Shown piece by piece: positions 62,495 through 64,000 of a stretch of 64,000 nt of DNA; position 1 is the first letter of the stretch; the number at the start of each line of letters is the position of its first letter. Under the pieces are notes generated by a model. That model saw only the letters and a list, made by a program, of their open reading frames with translations, was not told the origin of the DNA and searched no databases. The translations under genes were made by a program, and so were the position numbers. Origin of the DNA: CAWDLX01 sp963753485 (GTDB lineage Bacteria > Actinomycetota > Actinomycetes > Mycobacteriales > Micromonosporaceae); the NCBI GenBank assembly GCA_963753485.1, contig CAVWCL010000017.1, positions 124,001 through 188,000 on the forward strand, read 5' to 3'.

Positions 62495-64000
62495 GTGACC
62501 CGAGAAGGACCCGCCTGGCGGCGGATGGCCCGGACCTTGGCCGTGCCCGCGCTGGTGGTGGCCGCGGTGGCTCTGGTGCCCCTGTCGCCGGCCGCAAACC
62601 TGGCCCGCAGCTCGACGCCCCGGTGGACGCCCATGTCGCCGGCGAGCGTGGTCTACGACCAGGCTCCCTTGGCCCGAACCGCGACCGGCAACCTGTTGGC
62701 GTTCAACGACCTCCACGGCAACATCGACCCGCCGACCGGCAGCAGCGGAGTGGTCAACGGAACTCCGGCCGGTGGCGTCGAGTATCTCGCCTACTGGATC
62801 AAACAGCTGCGGGCGCAGGACAAGCAGAGCACGCCGTTCGTCTACACCGTCTCGGCCGGCGACAACATCGGCGCCTCGCCGCTGGTGAGCGCCGCCTTCC
62901 ACGACGAGCCCGCGATCGAGGAGCTCAACGCGTTCGGCACCGATCTCAGCTCGGTCGGCAACCACGAGTTCGACGAGGGGGTTACCGAGCTCAAACGGAT
63001 GCAGTTCGGCGGCTGCCACCCGGTCGACGGCTGCCAGGACGGCGACGGCTTCGCCGGCGCATCCTTCCCCTACCTGGCCGCGAACGTCACCGACAAGAAG
63101 ACCAAACTGCCGATCCTGCTCCCGCTGGACATCAAGTTCATCGGCACCGTTCCGGTGGCGTTCGTGGGCATGACGCTCAAAGCCACCCCGACCATCGTCA
63201 ACCCGGCCGGAGTGGCGAGTGTCGACTTCCGGGACGAGGTGCAGACCGCCAACGGCTACGCGCAGGTCCTAGGCCTGTTCGGCATCCACTCGCTCGTCCT
63301 CGTGATCCACCAGGGGGGCAGCCAGCAGGCCACCCCGCCGGCGGTGCCCGACCCGTCCGGTTGCGCCAACTTCGCCGGAGACATCACCGGCATCGTGGCC
63401 GGCCTGCGCCCGGAGTACGGCGTGGTGGTCTCGGGACACACCCACCAGTGGTACAGCTGCACACTGCCGAACTCCTCCGGCGCTCTCTCGGTGGTCACCA
63501 GCGCCGGCTCATTCGGCCGCCTGGTCACGAACATCTCGATCACCGTCGACAAGAGGACCAACCGGTTCACCGCGATCTCCGCTCAGAACGTGATCGCCGA
63601 GAACGGCATCCGCAACCCCGACGGCACCTGGCAGAAGGACGCCGCCGGTAACTTCATCCGTGACCCCGCCAAGGTCGACCCGCAGGCCAAGGCGATCGCT
63701 GACAAGTACCGCACCGCGGTCGCCCCGCTGCAGAACCGGGTGGTCGGCTCGATCACCGCCGACATCACCAACGCCGCGCTGCCCAGCGGCGAGAGCCGGC
63801 TCGGTGATGTGATTGCCGATGCGCAGCTCGCCTACACCCAGACCCAGTCGGCGCAGATCGCGTTCATGAACCCCGGTGGCATCCGGACCTCGTTGATCGC
63901 GTCGGCGTCGGCCGGCGGTGAGGCGCCCGGCCAGGTGACCTACGGCGAGTGCTTCGCCGTCCAACCGTTCAACAACCTGGTGGTCACCCAGGACCTGACC
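62495..64000 (+). CDS. Secreted 5'-nucleotidase / bifunctional metallophosphatase, 3' end beyond window
   Basis: The first 502 codons of a UshA/5'-nucleotidase-type exoenzyme; the frame has no stop before the right edge. The start GTG has a strong GAGGAGG. A signal peptide (basic start, hydrophobic core to about residue 35) is followed by the metallophosphatase motifs FNDLHGN, the VSAGDN metal site, SVGNHEFDEG and SGHTHQ. The 5'-nucleotidase C-terminal domain begins with the conserved SRLGDVIADA near residue 433. It is divergent from pcrA. It may release phosphate from nucleotides outside the cell. Confidence 0.92.
   Translation, partial: MTREGPAWRRMARTLAVPALVVAAVALVPLSPAANLARSSTPRWTPMSPASVVYDQAPLARTATGNLLAFNDLHGNIDPPTGSSGVVNGTPAGGVEYLAYWIKQLRAQDKQSTPFVYTVSAGDNIGASPLVSAAFHDEPAIEELNAFGTDLSSVGNHEFDEGVTELKRMQFGGCHPVDGCQDGDGFAGASFPYLAANVTDKKTKLPILLPLDIKFIGTVPVAFVGMTLKATPTIVNPAGVASVDFRDEVQTANGYAQVLGLFGIHSLVLVIHQGGSQQATPPAVPDPSGCANFAGDITGIVAGLRPEYGVVVSGHTHQWYSCTLPNSSGALSVVTSAGSFGRLVTNISITVDKRTNRFTAISAQNVIAENGIRNPDGTWQKDAAGNFIRDPAKVDPQAKAIADKYRTAVAPLQNRVVGSITADITNAALPSGESRLGDVIADAQLAYTQTQSAQIAFMNPGGIRTSLIASASAGGEAPGQVTYGECFAVQPFNNLVVTQDLT

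Overview
The window is chromosomal DNA from a very high-GC actinomycete. Gene order points to Actinomycetota: mfd, mazG, eno, a FtsB-type divisome gene, DUF501 and ppx lie in one block, and sucC-sucD, DUF6350, purN, purH, folD, mdh and icd in another. The repeat types and the predicted proteins look most like Micromonosporaceae, but that family assignment is inference. Almost all of the window is housekeeping or conserved-hypothetical sequence. I see no prophage, integrase, insertion sequence, CRISPR array or biosynthetic cluster.

Layout. 1-9 kb: 3' part of an HtrA-type protease, cystathionine beta-synthase, DUF1232, two coupled SGNH hydrolases, class I lysyl-tRNA synthetase, a thiolase, and a Bax-inhibitor-1-like membrane protein. 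9-13 kb: tRNA-Leu(UAA), a large multi-pass membrane protein and a type II NADH dehydrogenase-like oxidoreductase. 12.5-17 kb: a tightly overlapping minus-strand operon (DUF4129, two-TM protein, MoxR ATPase, DUF58, membrane protein). 17-20 kb: family-5 uracil-DNA glycosylase, two proteins with FGSAP-type repeats, and a tail-anchored TIR-domain protein with proline-rich repeats. 20-35 kb: ppx, an ArgA-like acetyltransferase, DUF501, FtsB-like protein, enolase, DUF885, MazG, a SurA-like lipoprotein and Mfd. 33-46 kb: an MMPL transporter, PEP carboxylase, a small polysaccharide-type locus (degenerate ATP-sulfurylase/APS kinase fusion, Wzz-like protein, WecG-like and GT2 glycosyltransferases), a hydrolase, and a peptidase-E-like/CysRS-tail fusion. 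46-58 kb: TCA-cycle and purine/folate genes (icd, mdh, folD, purH, purN, sucD, sucC). 58-64 kb: a B12-binding protein, M23 peptidase, PcrA helicase and the 5' part of a secreted 5'-nucleotidase.

The metabolic genes are linked. icd, mdh, sucCD and ppc feed or run the TCA cycle. The thiolase and the mutase-type B12 protein touch acyl-CoA metabolism. purN and purH use folate carriers supplied through folD.

The least ordinary part is between the genes. Four 56-bp palindromes (at 22151, 24983, 38677 and 59748) share the ends GATCTAGGGC/GCCNTAGATC and a central TTGATC core; three sit between convergent genes. Separately, short tandem duplications sit on or against stop codons at several gene ends (35764, 42486, 44298, 49029, more weakly 52743). 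A related repeat at 22753 appears to be translated as the start of the DUF501 protein. Other points to check are a one-base frameshift at the start of sucD, a sulfurylase domain that has lost its catalytic motifs, a Wzz-like protein lacking the P-loop lysine, and the TIR/proline-repeat/tail-anchor protein.
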